In this document: positions 1 through 6,538 of the stretch, in pieces | Numbering within the stretch: the stretch's first letter is position 1 | Layout: each line of letters begins with the position of its first letter | From: Fimenecus stercoravium | GTDB lineage: Bacteria; Bacillota; Clostridia; Oscillospirales; Acutalibacteraceae | Assembly: GCA_018711545.1 (NCBI GenBank) | Contig: DVIC01000079.1 | Coordinates: 1-9,316 of the forward strand | Length of the DNA: 9,316 nt | Direction: 5' to 3' | Notes under the pieces: model-generated | Database searches by the model: none | What the model saw: only the letters and a program-made list of their open reading frames with translations | Told to the model about the DNA's origin: nothing | Made by a program: the position numbers and the translations under genes

Positions 1-760
1 GCTCCCCGTGCGGGGAGCGACAGTAGTATAAGGGGTTACAACATCAGGAGCAGTATTTCAATCCACGCTCCCCGTGCGGGGAGCGACTCCCCCCGTCCGG
101 GGGGAGCGCAAGGGCATGATTATTTCAATCCACGCTCCCCGTGCGGGGAGCGACGTATGCGGTGTCAAATTGCACCAAATAATACGACATTTCAATCCAC
201 GCTCCCCGTGCGGGGAGCGACATGAGGTGAATGTAAATGAAAGTCGAACTTGACAATTTCAATCCACGCTCCCCGTGCGGGGAGCGACGTAAAGCCCATA
301 TGAGCCTACAGAGATTCGTACGGATTTCAATCCACGCTCCCCGTGCGGGGAGCGACAGCTGATTTATACAAATAATCACCACCTAAAAAATTTCAATCCA
401 CGCTCCCCGTGCGGGGAGCGACCCCGCTGCTGCGTGCTGTAACACAAGGACTTACATACATTTCAATCCACGCTCCCCGTGCGGGGAGCGACAAATCTGC
501 GAATTGACCATGATATTAACCAAGCAATTTCAATCCACGCTCCCCGTGCGGGGAGCGACACGGTCATGCAAGAGCAGGGCGGCTTCGTGACGATTTCAAT
601 CCACGCTCCCCGTGCGGGGAGCGACGCTTATCGCCGGAACGTCCACACCCGTCCCCGAATTTCAATCCACGCTCCCCGTGCGGGGAGCGACCAGGGCGAA
701 GCGGTACATTAACCCGTAAAGAGGGAGATTTCAATCCACGCTCCCCGTGCGGGGAGCGAC
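1..760 (-). CRISPR. Type I-C CRISPR array, left end outside window
   Basis: There are twelve copies of a 33-bp repeat. The leftmost (1-21) is cut by the window edge; the others start at 55, 122, 189, 256, 324, 390, 460, 527, 593, 659 and 728. All are identical by eye. In the transcribed (minus) sense the repeat starts GTCGCTCCCC, forms an 8-bp stem (repeat positions 3-10 with 15-22) and ends in the handle TGGATTGAAAT, as is typical of I-C systems. The eleven spacers are 33-37 nt: 22-54, 88-121, 155-188, 222-255, 289-323, 357-389, 423-459, 493-526, 560-592, 626-658 and 692-727. The handle orientation, the leader on the right and the adjacent cas2 place transcription leftward, so the newest spacer is 692-727. 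No spacer origin can be assigned from the sequence alone. Confidence 0.98.
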
Positions 761-801
761 GGCAAAATGTGCCAAGGCAAAAGGCATTAAATTGGCAAAA
801 T
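761..801 (-). repeat. Leader-proximal direct repeats (TTTTGCC x3)
   Basis: The leader segment touching the first repeat has three copies of TTTTGCC in the transcribed sense (plus-strand GGCAAAA at 761-767, 776-782 and 794-800). The outer two extend to ATTTTGCC. The first copy directly abuts the repeat at 760. Leader bases next to repeat 1 are known to guide Cas1-Cas2 integration, so these may be leader-anchoring elements. That role is an inference. Confidence 0.5.
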
Positions 802-803
802 CA

Positions 804-840
804 TAGACAGATTATACAAATCTTACTCTGAAACTGTCCA
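804..840 (-). promoter_or_regulatory. CRISPR array (leader) promoter
   Basis: On the minus strand there is a -35 box TGGACA (835-840, 5/6 to consensus), an 18-bp spacer and a perfect -10 box TATAAT (811-816). The predicted transcription start is near 804, about 44 nt before the first full repeat at 760. This is the expected place for the pre-crRNA promoter, so the array need not depend on read-through from the cas operon. Confidence 0.8.
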
Positions 841-878
841 CAAACCGAAATAAAAAGCATTTGTTGGATTTCGGTTTG
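841..878. repeat. 11-bp inverted repeat abutting the array promoter
   Basis: CAAACCGAAAT (841-851) and its exact reverse complement ATTTCGGTTTG (868-878) flank a 16-nt loop. The left arm ends exactly at the edge of the -35 box (835-840). No U-tract follows on either strand, so it does not look like a standard intrinsic terminator. It could be a dimeric repressor or activator operator, or an RNA structure at the 3' end of the cas transcript. Confidence 0.65.
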
Positions 879-898
879 CACATCAACCCTCATTTTTC

Positions 899-945
899 CG
901 GTGCGAAAGGCACGCCATACGGCTGTGCTCTTGACGTTCGCACCG
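899..945. repeat. Nested hairpin just downstream of cas2
   Basis: CGGTGCGAA (899-907) pairs with TTCGCACCG (937-945). Inside it, GCACGCC (910-916) pairs with GGC-T-GTGC (921-928) with a one-base bulge. The structure begins 5 nt beyond the cas2 stop codon. There is no strong U-tract, so termination is uncertain. It may stabilise the 3' end of the cas mRNA or partly insulate the operon from the array. Confidence 0.5.
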
Positions 946-949
946 CACA

Positions 950-1240
950 TCACAACAATAAAACATCGTCCTGTGCGAAGCGCGGGCTTTTGCCGACGTG
1001 TTCAACTTTGCTTTGGTACGCATTTCCGAGCCTGTAAAAACGGAGGCTGTCGATCTGCTCGTCGATAAGCGCGGTCAGGCGCGCCTTCAGCATTGCATAC
1101 TGTGCAGCGTCCAATAAACATTCAAACACCGAATTCTGCACACGCTGTCCGTAATTTACGCACTGCTTTGCCACCTGCCGCAGCCGCTTGCGCCCGGCCG
1201 CAGTCTCCGTATTAACGTCATACGTTACAAGCACCAGCAT
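950..1240 (-). CDS. cas2: CRISPR-associated endonuclease Cas2 (type I-C)
   Basis: This 96-residue protein is the usual Cas2 length. The N-terminus MLVLVTYDVNTE has the beta-strand plus conserved Asp (D8) of the ferredoxin-like Cas2 fold. The segment RVQNSVFECLLD and the later SLRFYRLGN are family hallmarks. Cas2 dimerises and bridges two Cas1 dimers in the spacer-integration complex. The ATG starts 9 nt after the cas1 stop, behind a modest GAGGGAA ribosome site that overlaps that stop, so translation is probably coupled to cas1. It is the last cas gene before the leader. The terminal region DDVLLL is typical of the I-C subfamily. Confidence 0.96.
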   Translation of the reverse strand: MLVLVTYDVNTETAAGRKRLRQVAKQCVNYGQRVQNSVFECLLDAAQYAMLKARLTALIDEQIDSLRFYRLGNAYQSKVEHVGKSPRFAQDDVLLL

Positions 1241-1249
1241 TCCGTTCCC

Positions 1250-2281
1250 TCACTTCCAAAAAAATGGCGGATAACGTTCCAGATCCCCGCGCAGCATTCT
1301 CGCCAACAGCAGCGCCTGCACATAGGGCACCAATCCCCATGGGATCTTTTCGTGCAGGAACGGGTGCTGCAAGGTTTCCTGTTTTCGGCGCTGCCAGGCG
1401 CCGAGAAATGCACGCCTGCCCTCGTCATTGAGCAGAACGGCGCCGCTTTCCTGTTTTTGAAAATGCCTGTCTGTTACGATTTTTCGGTTTACACACGAAA
1501 GCACAAAACGGTCGGCGTAGGGGCAGCGCAGCTCTTCTATCAAGTCAAGCGCAAGGCTGCAGCGACCCGGTCGCTGCCGGTGCAGGAATCCGATATACGG
1601 GTCAAGCCCGACGCCCTCCAACGCGGCTGTGCAATCCCGCGCCAAAAGAGTATAGGCAAAGGACAGAAGCGCATTGATGGGGTCGAGTGGCGGGCGGCGG
1701 CTGCGCCCATGGAACGCAAATGTGTCCCTCTGCTGCAAAATAAGGCTGTCAAACGCGTCAAAATATCGCTGTGCCGCCTCCCCCTCCAGCCCGCGCAGTT
1801 CTTCCGGTGCTGCGCACGCTTCAATGCGTGGGAGCGCTTCTGCGAGCTGTGCGGAAACTGTTTTGAGCCGTTCCACAGGCACCCGCTGCGGATGGTCACG
1901 CGTAGCGCGTTCGAGCACCCAACGGGCGTTATAAACCTTACCGAGAATAAAGCTGCGCGCCAGCCGACAGCTTTCTGCTTCTTTGTCCGCTATGCGGCAT
2001 TGCGTCAGGCGCAGCAAGACATTGCCGCGCGTTTCGCCTACCGTGCGCGCCAGGAATTTTCCGCGCGGGGAGAAAAAGACCAGATCCACCCCGTGCGCGG
2101 CACATGCACCCATCAAAGCAGGCGATGCGCCGGGATAAGAAAAGCATAGAATACTCTCCAGAGTATGCAGCGGAAAGCGAGCAGTTTCCGCTTCGCCGCG
2201 GCGCACCACAACGTTTTCACCATCCAGGGTAAGGTAGCTGTCCTCGGTTAGGACAAACAGCGTATTGAGCAGTTTTCTCAT
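1250..2281 (-). CDS. cas1: CRISPR-associated integrase Cas1 (type I-C)
   Basis: At 343 residues this is a normal I-C Cas1 length. It has an N-terminal beta-sandwich domain (about 1-85) and a helical catalytic domain. Expected metal-binding residues are visible: E166 in the GLEGEAAQRYF motif, H234 in GFLHRQRPGR and D246 in LALDLIEE. Cas1 is the integrase that inserts new spacers at the leader end of the array, working with Cas2 and here with Cas4. The start ATG overlaps the cas4 stop by 4 nt (ATGA), and a GGGGAGG ribosome site lies about 6 nt upstream, indicating tight translational coupling. No truncation or missing catalytic residue is seen. Confidence 0.97.
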   Translation of the reverse strand: MRKLLNTLFVLTEDSYLTLDGENVVVRRGEAETARFPLHTLESILCFSYPGASPALMGACAAHGVDLVFFSPRGKFLARTVGETRGNVLLRLTQCRIADKEAESCRLARSFILGKVYNARWVLERATRDHPQRVPVERLKTVSAQLAEALPRIEACAAPEELRGLEGEAAQRYFDAFDSLILQQRDTFAFHGRSRRPPLDPINALLSFAYTLLARDCTAALEGVGLDPYIGFLHRQRPGRCSLALDLIEELRCPYADRFVLSCVNRKIVTDRHFQKQESGAVLLNDEGRRAFLGAWQRRKQETLQHPFLHEKIPWGLVPYVQALLLARMLRGDLERYPPFFWK

Positions 2282-2955
2282 GTTTCCCCTCCCCGCTGTG
2301 CTTCTTCAAGATGTGTGCGAATATAACCCGACACATCACCGCGGCGGCAAAGTGCCGGCAAGCAGAGCTCTTTCAGGGAGCAGGCATTGCAATGCTTACC
2401 GGGACGGGTCTTCGGCGTGTATCCGCGGGCATACAGTTCGTGCATTTCGTCCGCCATTGTCTGTGTTTTCAGTCGAAGCTCCGCAGTCAGTTCCACTGCT
2501 TCGCGCCGCCGCGTGCCCGCATAATACAGTGCGCCGCGCGGGATCGTACAAACCAGCATTTCTTCCAGCGCCATTGCCTGCGCGCAAAGCTGCAAACGGT
2601 CAGCGTCGTGTTCTTTCGGGACACCGTGCTTATATTCCACCGGAGAAGGGTGCCAGGTCCCCGACCACCCTTGGATCTCTATCCCGTTCGGATCTGCGCG
2701 GAATTCCACCACATCGCATACGCCGTTCAGCCGCAGTGTTTGAGAAGCTACGCGCATGCCGCGCACAATGCGTAAGTTTCCGCGCGATTCCGAATATGTA
2801 TCGTCATGACAGCGCGCATGCTGAAGCCGCCCCTGTGCTGTGCGCAGGTTTTCCGCCCACTGCTGTTCAAGATGGATCAGTGCCCACTGCCGCCGGCAAA
2901 AACAGAAATGCTGGATGCCGGACAGCGGGAGGTAATCGTCAGGATTCGTCGCCAT
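2278..2955 (-). CDS. cas4: CRISPR-associated exonuclease Cas4 (type I-C)
   Basis: Translated from the ATG at 2955 this is a 225-residue RecB-family nuclease. A longer in-frame opening to 3024 exists, but its extra N-terminus is arginine-rich noise read from the cas7 end, and MATNPDDYLPLSGIQHFCFC is a standard Cas4 start. Visible features are an N-terminal cysteine pair (C18, C20), the nuclease residues D81 (GVCDVVEF) and E107/K109 (PVEYKHG), and C-terminal C189, C192 and C198 (HCNACSLKELC), which with an N-terminal Cys would hold a 4Fe-4S cluster. Cas4 trims prespacers and selects those with the correct PAM before Cas1-Cas2 integration. The start overlaps the cas7 end by 17 nt, and a weak GGTGGAAG lies upstream. 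Confidence 0.95.
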   Translation of the reverse strand: MATNPDDYLPLSGIQHFCFCRRQWALIHLEQQWAENLRTAQGRLQHARCHDDTYSESRGNLRIVRGMRVASQTLRLNGVCDVVEFRADPNGIEIQGWSGTWHPSPVEYKHGVPKEHDADRLQLCAQAMALEEMLVCTIPRGALYYAGTRRREAVELTAELRLKTQTMADEMHELYARGYTPKTRPGKHCNACSLKELCLPALCRRGDVSGYIRTHLEEAQRGGET

Positions 2956-3793
2956 AGACTTCCACCGCGAGATCAGGCAGCGTATCGCAGGTGATATTGT
3001 AATCCTCGATCGTGCGCGGCGCATCCGTTTTTTTCTCCACCTTCAGCAAGCGGTGGACTTTGGCAGACGGATATTGCCCGCTTTTGCAGTTGTGCCGCCA
3101 CCAATATACGCGAAGCACCTCCATGCTGCCGTCGGGACGCGCGGAGGAAGCGTCGTTTTCAAACAGCGTGCAGAGCGCGTGTTTGATGCTTTCTGCGTCC
3201 GCGTCGGTAAAGCCCGTCTTTTCAGCAAGCTGGCAGTTGATGCTGCCGAACGTGGTATATACGCCGAAACCAACGCGGTGCTTGGCGCCCATGGTATCGC
3301 TCGATTTTTTATCGCCGGGTTCACCATTCACACTTTTTGTGATCTGCAGGCTGTCAATGGTAATGGGATCCACGCTGAACGCAGGGTGGATCGAAACCGG
3401 GCCGCGCACGCCGACGGAAACACCATCTCCTTTCGATTTAAATGCAAACACCTGTCCGAAGCTGCGCACATCCAGCCAAGTCTCGCAGGCAGCCTGCGCA
3501 TAGGCCTCGCGGTCTTTCGCTTTGCTCGCTGCCACAAGCTCGGGGCAGGCATCTGCGCGCTCTTTGAGGCTGTGGAGGCCGTCTGTACAGCGGTCATCGG
3601 ATTGTACGAAAACACATTCGCCCATGTCCATCAGGCGGTTGCGGATCTTTCGTTTGAGACAGACGTCCGAAATTTCGCCGAAGCCCTCATAGGTCTCACG
3701 CGGGCGGTTGCCGTTGAGCGGATCGCCGTTCGGATTGGCGTGTCGGACGGCAAGGACAAGTGCAAAGTCGATTTTGTTCTGTAAAGTTTTCAT
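2939..3793 (-). CDS. cas7c: Cascade backbone protein Cas7c (Csd2)
   Basis: This 284-residue protein belongs to the Csd2 (type I-C Cas7) family. The N-terminal motif RHANPNGDPLNGNRPRE, followed by SDVCLKRKIRNRL (about 43-55), is the family signature of this RRM-fold subunit. Several copies polymerise along the crRNA spacer and form the Cascade backbone, with a thumb that flips out every sixth base of the guide-target duplex. A clear GGAGGT ribosome site lies about 7 nt before the ATG, 20 nt after the cas8c stop, consistent with strong independent initiation of a high-copy subunit. Its end overlaps the cas4 start. Confidence 0.97.
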   Translation of the reverse strand: MKTLQNKIDFALVLAVRHANPNGDPLNGNRPRETYEGFGEISDVCLKRKIRNRLMDMGECVFVQSDDRCTDGLHSLKERADACPELVAASKAKDREAYAQAACETWLDVRSFGQVFAFKSKGDGVSVGVRGPVSIHPAFSVDPITIDSLQITKSVNGEPGDKKSSDTMGAKHRVGFGVYTTFGSINCQLAEKTGFTDADAESIKHALCTLFENDASSARPDGSMEVLRVYWWRHNCKSGQYPSAKVHRLLKVEKKTDAPRTIEDYNITCDTLPDLAVEVYGDES

Positions 3794-3813
3794 GATATAC
3801 CTCCAAAAATGTT

Positions 3814-4218
3814 TTATTCAGAAACAGTAGATTGGGCGTCGTTTTCGGCATCGTGCTTTTTGATAAATTCCATACGCTGCGCGGCATAGCCCAGCAGATA
3901 CAGTTCTGAAAGCGGTTGATTTGTAAAGCCATCTAATTTCAGCCGATCCATAAGTTCCAGCATCCGATCGTGCAGATAAGAAGATTTTCCCGCCCTTGCC
4001 AAACGGGTCAGGTACGGTTGAAGCTGTGTTTCAAGCAGCGCGGTCGTTTTGGCGGGATGGATCGTGAACGCGACCTCATAACGCAGCGCGTTGGTCGGCC
4101 GCCGGTCGGCGGGTGCGATATCCTGCGCGCGCGAGGCGGTATACTCGATCTGTTCGGCATAGGCAAGGATGCGTCCGAACAAATAGCTGCGGTCGTTGCA
4201 ATCGTTTTGAACTGCCAT
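3814..4218 (-). CDS. cas11c: Cascade small subunit Cas11c, internal translation product of cas8c
   Basis: An in-frame ATG at 4216-4218 inside cas8c is preceded by a perfect AAAGGAGG (4227-4234) with 8-nt spacing, so a separate 134-residue protein should be made. It begins MAVQNDCNDRSYLFGRILAY, is largely helical, and ends with the cas8c stop. Independent translation of the small subunit from within cas8 is established for type I-C, where Cas11c lines the Cascade belly and stabilises the displaced strand. Both the position (last roughly 20% of cas8c) and the size fit. The ribosome site is stronger than the one for several upstream genes, consistent with more than one Cas11c per complex. Standard annotation normally misses this gene. 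Confidence 0.9.
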   Translation of the reverse strand: MAVQNDCNDRSYLFGRILAYAEQIEYTASRAQDIAPADRRPTNALRYEVAFTIHPAKTTALLETQLQPYLTRLARAGKSSYLHDRMLELMDRLKLDGFTNQPLSELYLLGYAAQRMEFIKKHDAENDAQSTVSE

Positions 4219-5787
4219 AGAAAAATCCTCCTTTAGATTTCGGTGATAATAGCCGCGCACCAAGGCACAGGCAATGCTGCGCGTCTTGTTCGCTTCCCAA
4301 GTGTCCAGAGCGACGCTGTTGGATGCGCGGTGTACGGCGGAAAGCATTAGGTCGCGCGGGAATCGCCTGCCCTCCGTGATGCAGGGCAGCAGCCGTTCAA
4401 TGGTCTGCTGCTTGAGCTTTTGGTCGACGCGCTCGCCGTATGCTGCTTTGGCAATATCCGCAGGTGCAGGCGCGCCGAGAAAGGTTATGGGGTTTAAGGC
4501 CGGCTTGCCGCCGGACTGCGGAATTTCGACTTTACGGTAGCGCAGCTCCCAAGCAAAGCTTCGATGCCAATCTTCCACGCAATCGACGAGCCGCGAGCCG
4601 GAAAGCTCCCGATAATAGCGGACGGACAGCCGACCCGGCGTTGCGGAATCCAGCACCATGACGGTGATCTTGGAATGTGCGCCCAGCTTTGCGCGATACC
4701 CCTGCACCGCTTTTTTGAATTGCAGGGCAAAAGCCTCCCGCGTGGTCGGCTGCGCCTTTTCCGTCTCAAAATCGTTTGGCAGTGTCGGCAGGTCGGATAG
4801 GCCGGGTGCGTTTTCGGTAAGTTCCAAAGTATCTGCCGTAACGGCGGGGATCGGCTCGTTTTCCGTACCCCAGACCAGGATGGTCTGGTCGCCGTTCTGC
4901 ACGCCCTGCCGCCCGCAAAGCCAACGCAGCGCGTTATGTGCTTTTTGCGTGGTCTCGTAGCCGACGCTCAGCGCCTGTTCGGCATTTTCAAAGCGTCCGC
5001 GATATGTGAAATTCTGACTATCGTTGCTGGAGATCAGCTTGGCTTTATCGCCCGCGTTGCGGATCTTTGCGGGGCTTAAGCGTGAGACCGGCATGCTTTC
5101 CCCCTGCACATAGCAGAAATCCGTTTGCTGCATGGTGGAAAGATAATAGCGGATGTAGCTTTCCTGTACTGCTTTGTTCCCTGCGAGCGCTACGCCGCCG
5201 ACGCGGAAACGCACGAAGGTCTCGAACTCGTCGCCGCCGGTCAAAACTCCAAATATGGCGGGGGTTTCGTTTTTTGTGCCATCCCATTTTTGCAGCAAAT
5301 GTCCCGCTGCGTCTGTGTACAGGATACGTTCGCGCACAAGGTCAGCGATCAGGCAGCCTTTTTCCAAATAAGTCAGCACCGCGCGCACCTTTGGGTGGCT
5401 GTACGGTGAGGCACACCATGCGCGAAGCTGCTCCAGATACGGTTCCCACGCGCTTGCTTTCGGACCGCCGAACGCCTTGTAATCTCCCGCGATATATTGC
5501 AGCTTATCCGCAAGCGGGTGCGGAACTGCGCCGGAGGTACGCGAACCGGATTCTTCGGTACAGGGGATGATCGTGGTCATCTCGTCCGGGCGAAGCACCC
5601 AAGCCGATTGAAAAACGCCGTCATCCGAGAGATTCACCTCGACATGGGCTTTTTGGGTCGTATGGGCAACCGGCAGCAGGATGGGTGCTTCACGCCTGCC
5701 GGTATCCTTCACCGCTTTTTGGGCAGGCACGCCGATCAGATCCCGGTTGTTTTCATAGGTTTCAAAGCAGCGTTCCATCCATCCCAC
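3814..5787 (-). CDS. cas8c: Cascade large subunit Cas8c (Csd1)
   Basis: The product has 657 residues when started at the GTG at 5785-5787. This start is chosen because an AAGGAGG ribosome site sits about 9 nt upstream, inside the cas5c 3' end, and gives M-G-W-M-E-R-C-F-E-T-Y-E-N-N, the usual Csd1 N-terminus. An ATG three codons later is too far from that site. Family hallmarks include TTIIPCTEESGSRTSG with PHPLADKLQYIAGDY, and PAKIRNAGDKAKLISSND. Cas8c recognises the PAM, opens target DNA and recruits Cas3. The gene overlaps cas5c by 26 nt. The open frame continues upstream to 5991, but that extension is cas5c read in another frame. The C-terminal part also encodes Cas11c. Confidence 0.95.
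   Translation of the reverse strand: MGWMERCFETYENNRDLIGVPAQKAVKDTGRREAPILLPVAHTTQKAHVEVNLSDDGVFQSAWVLRPDEMTTIIPCTEESGSRTSGAVPHPLADKLQYIAGDYKAFGGPKASAWEPYLEQLRAWCASPYSHPKVRAVLTYLEKGCLIADLVRERILYTDAAGHLLQKWDGTKNETPAIFGVLTGGDEFETFVRFRVGGVALAGNKAVQESYIRYYLSTMQQTDFCYVQGESMPVSRLSPAKIRNAGDKAKLISSNDSQNFTYRGRFENAEQALSVGYETTQKAHNALRWLCGRQGVQNGDQTILVWGTENEPIPAVTADTLELTENAPGLSDLPTLPNDFETEKAQPTTREAFALQFKKAVQGYRAKLGAHSKITVMVLDSATPGRLSVRYYRELSGSRLVDCVEDWHRSFAWELRYRKVEIPQSGGKPALNPITFLGAPAPADIAKAAYGERVDQKLKQQTIERLLPCITEGRRFPRDLMLSAVHRASNSVALDTWEANKTRSIACALVRGYYHRNLKEDFSMAVQNDCNDRSYLFGRILAYAEQIEYTASRAQDIAPADRRPTNALRYEVAFTIHPAKTTALLETQLQPYLTRLARAGKSSYLHDRMLELMDRLKLDGFTNQPLSELYLLGYAAQRMEFIKKHDAENDAQSTVSE
4227..4234 (-). 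promoter_or_regulatory. Internal ribosome binding site for cas11c
   Basis: AAAGGAGG within the cas8c coding sequence, 8 nt before the in-frame ATG at 4218. In protein terms it lies in the segment NLKEDFSM of Cas8c, so the codons Lys-Glu-Asp also encode the ribosome site. Confidence 0.9.
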
Positions 5788-6505
5788 GCGGCGCCACCTC
5801 CTTAAACAGACGTTCGACAGGCTCGACCGTTTCGCCGAGCGTGAAAGTCTTAATATTTTGTTTGCGGATGGGCCGCACGACCGGGCAGTCTTCCGGGCGT
5901 ACAAATTGCACCACGCCCGCGCGCATAACGGGCCGCCAGAGACGCTCGTACATATGCCCGTCGCCGGACTCATCCGCATAGGTGATGCCATGCAGCATCA
6001 GCCCCAGAGGCATAGGCGGTGTGTTGTCATACGCGCCCGTTCCCGCGCCGAATTCGCAGGGTTCAATATACCCCTGACATTCGCGCGTCCCGAGGAAAAC
6101 ATCCCGGCGCCCGCCGCGCTCAAGCATGCGCTTTGCAATAAAATAGTGCTTATTTTCGTTCCGGTCGCCCACAAGGTCGGGGCGATGCAGATTCCATTCA
6201 AAATGCGCACGCACCTGATATTCGACATCGGACAAATAGGTGTAGATGGACAGGTCGTTTTTCCCGTTGTTGTACTGAATCGGGCGCACCCCTTTAGACT
6301 CGGTCTCAATGGGGCGCAGGATGCGGATCTCGTCCGGCACCCAGACGAATGTCGGCTTCCAGTAACAGCTTTCCAAGATCCCTTTGATCGCCTGATACGT
6401 CGGGATCGGATAGCTGCACTTTTCACCGCCGACGCGGGTGATGGGGTCGCTGAACAGCGCATACCGCCCCCAAACCCGCAGGGAAATAGAATTGGCGTGT
6501 TCCAA
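5762..6505 (-). CDS. cas5c: crRNA-processing endoribonuclease Cas5c (Cas5d)
   Basis: This 247-residue Cas5 of the Dvulg subtype replaces Cas6 in type I-C: it cuts pre-crRNA at the base of the repeat stem, stays on the 11-nt 5' handle, and joins Cascade. The catalytic triad of characterised Cas5d proteins (Tyr46, Lys116, His117 in Bacillus halodurans) has plausible counterparts at Y48, K119 and H120 (ENKHYFIAKRM). The start is a TTG at 6503-6505. It is supported by an AAAGGAGG site 7 nt upstream, and the preceding frame lacks a better start. The gene begins 33 nt after the cas3 stop and its end overlaps the cas8c start. It should also process the crRNA-like RNA at 9115-9217, since that RNA keeps the stem and handle. 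Confidence 0.95.
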   Translation of the reverse strand: MEHANSISLRVWGRYALFSDPITRVGGEKCSYPIPTYQAIKGILESCYWKPTFVWVPDEIRILRPIETESKGVRPIQYNNGKNDLSIYTYLSDVEYQVRAHFEWNLHRPDLVGDRNENKHYFIAKRMLERGGRRDVFLGTRECQGYIEPCEFGAGTGAYDNTPPMPLGLMLHGITYADESGDGHMYERLWRPVMRAGVVQFVRPEDCPVVRPIRKQNIKTFTLGETVEPVERLFKEVAPRGMDGTLL

Positions 6506-6538
6506 ACAGATTCCTCCTTTAATCCGTTTACTTTATCT

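Noticed and set aside
125..712. Open frames of 85 aa (minus) and 77 aa (plus) with a repeated S-L-P-A-R-G-A-W-I-E or I-S-I-H-A-P-R-A-G-S-D motif
   Set aside because: They are translations of the CRISPR repeats; no ribosome site and no independent coding signal.
841..878. Inverted repeat as an intrinsic terminator of the cas operon
   Set aside because: A 16-nt loop and no following U-tract on either strand; an operator or RNA structure is more plausible.
2956..3024. 23-residue N-terminal extension of cas4
   Set aside because: It lies inside the cas7c coding region, has no ribosome site, and the ATG at 2955 gives the normal Cas4 start.
3876..3890. 10-nt match of the pseudo-spacer (GGCTATGCCG) to the 3' part of cas8c
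   Set aside because: The sequence is nearly self-complementary, lies in the middle of the pseudo-spacer rather than the seed, and has no extended match.
5788..5991. 68-residue N-terminal extension of cas8c
   Set aside because: It is the cas5c 3' end read in another frame, rich in Arg, Ser and Cys; the GTG at 5787 has the ribosome site and the family N-terminus.
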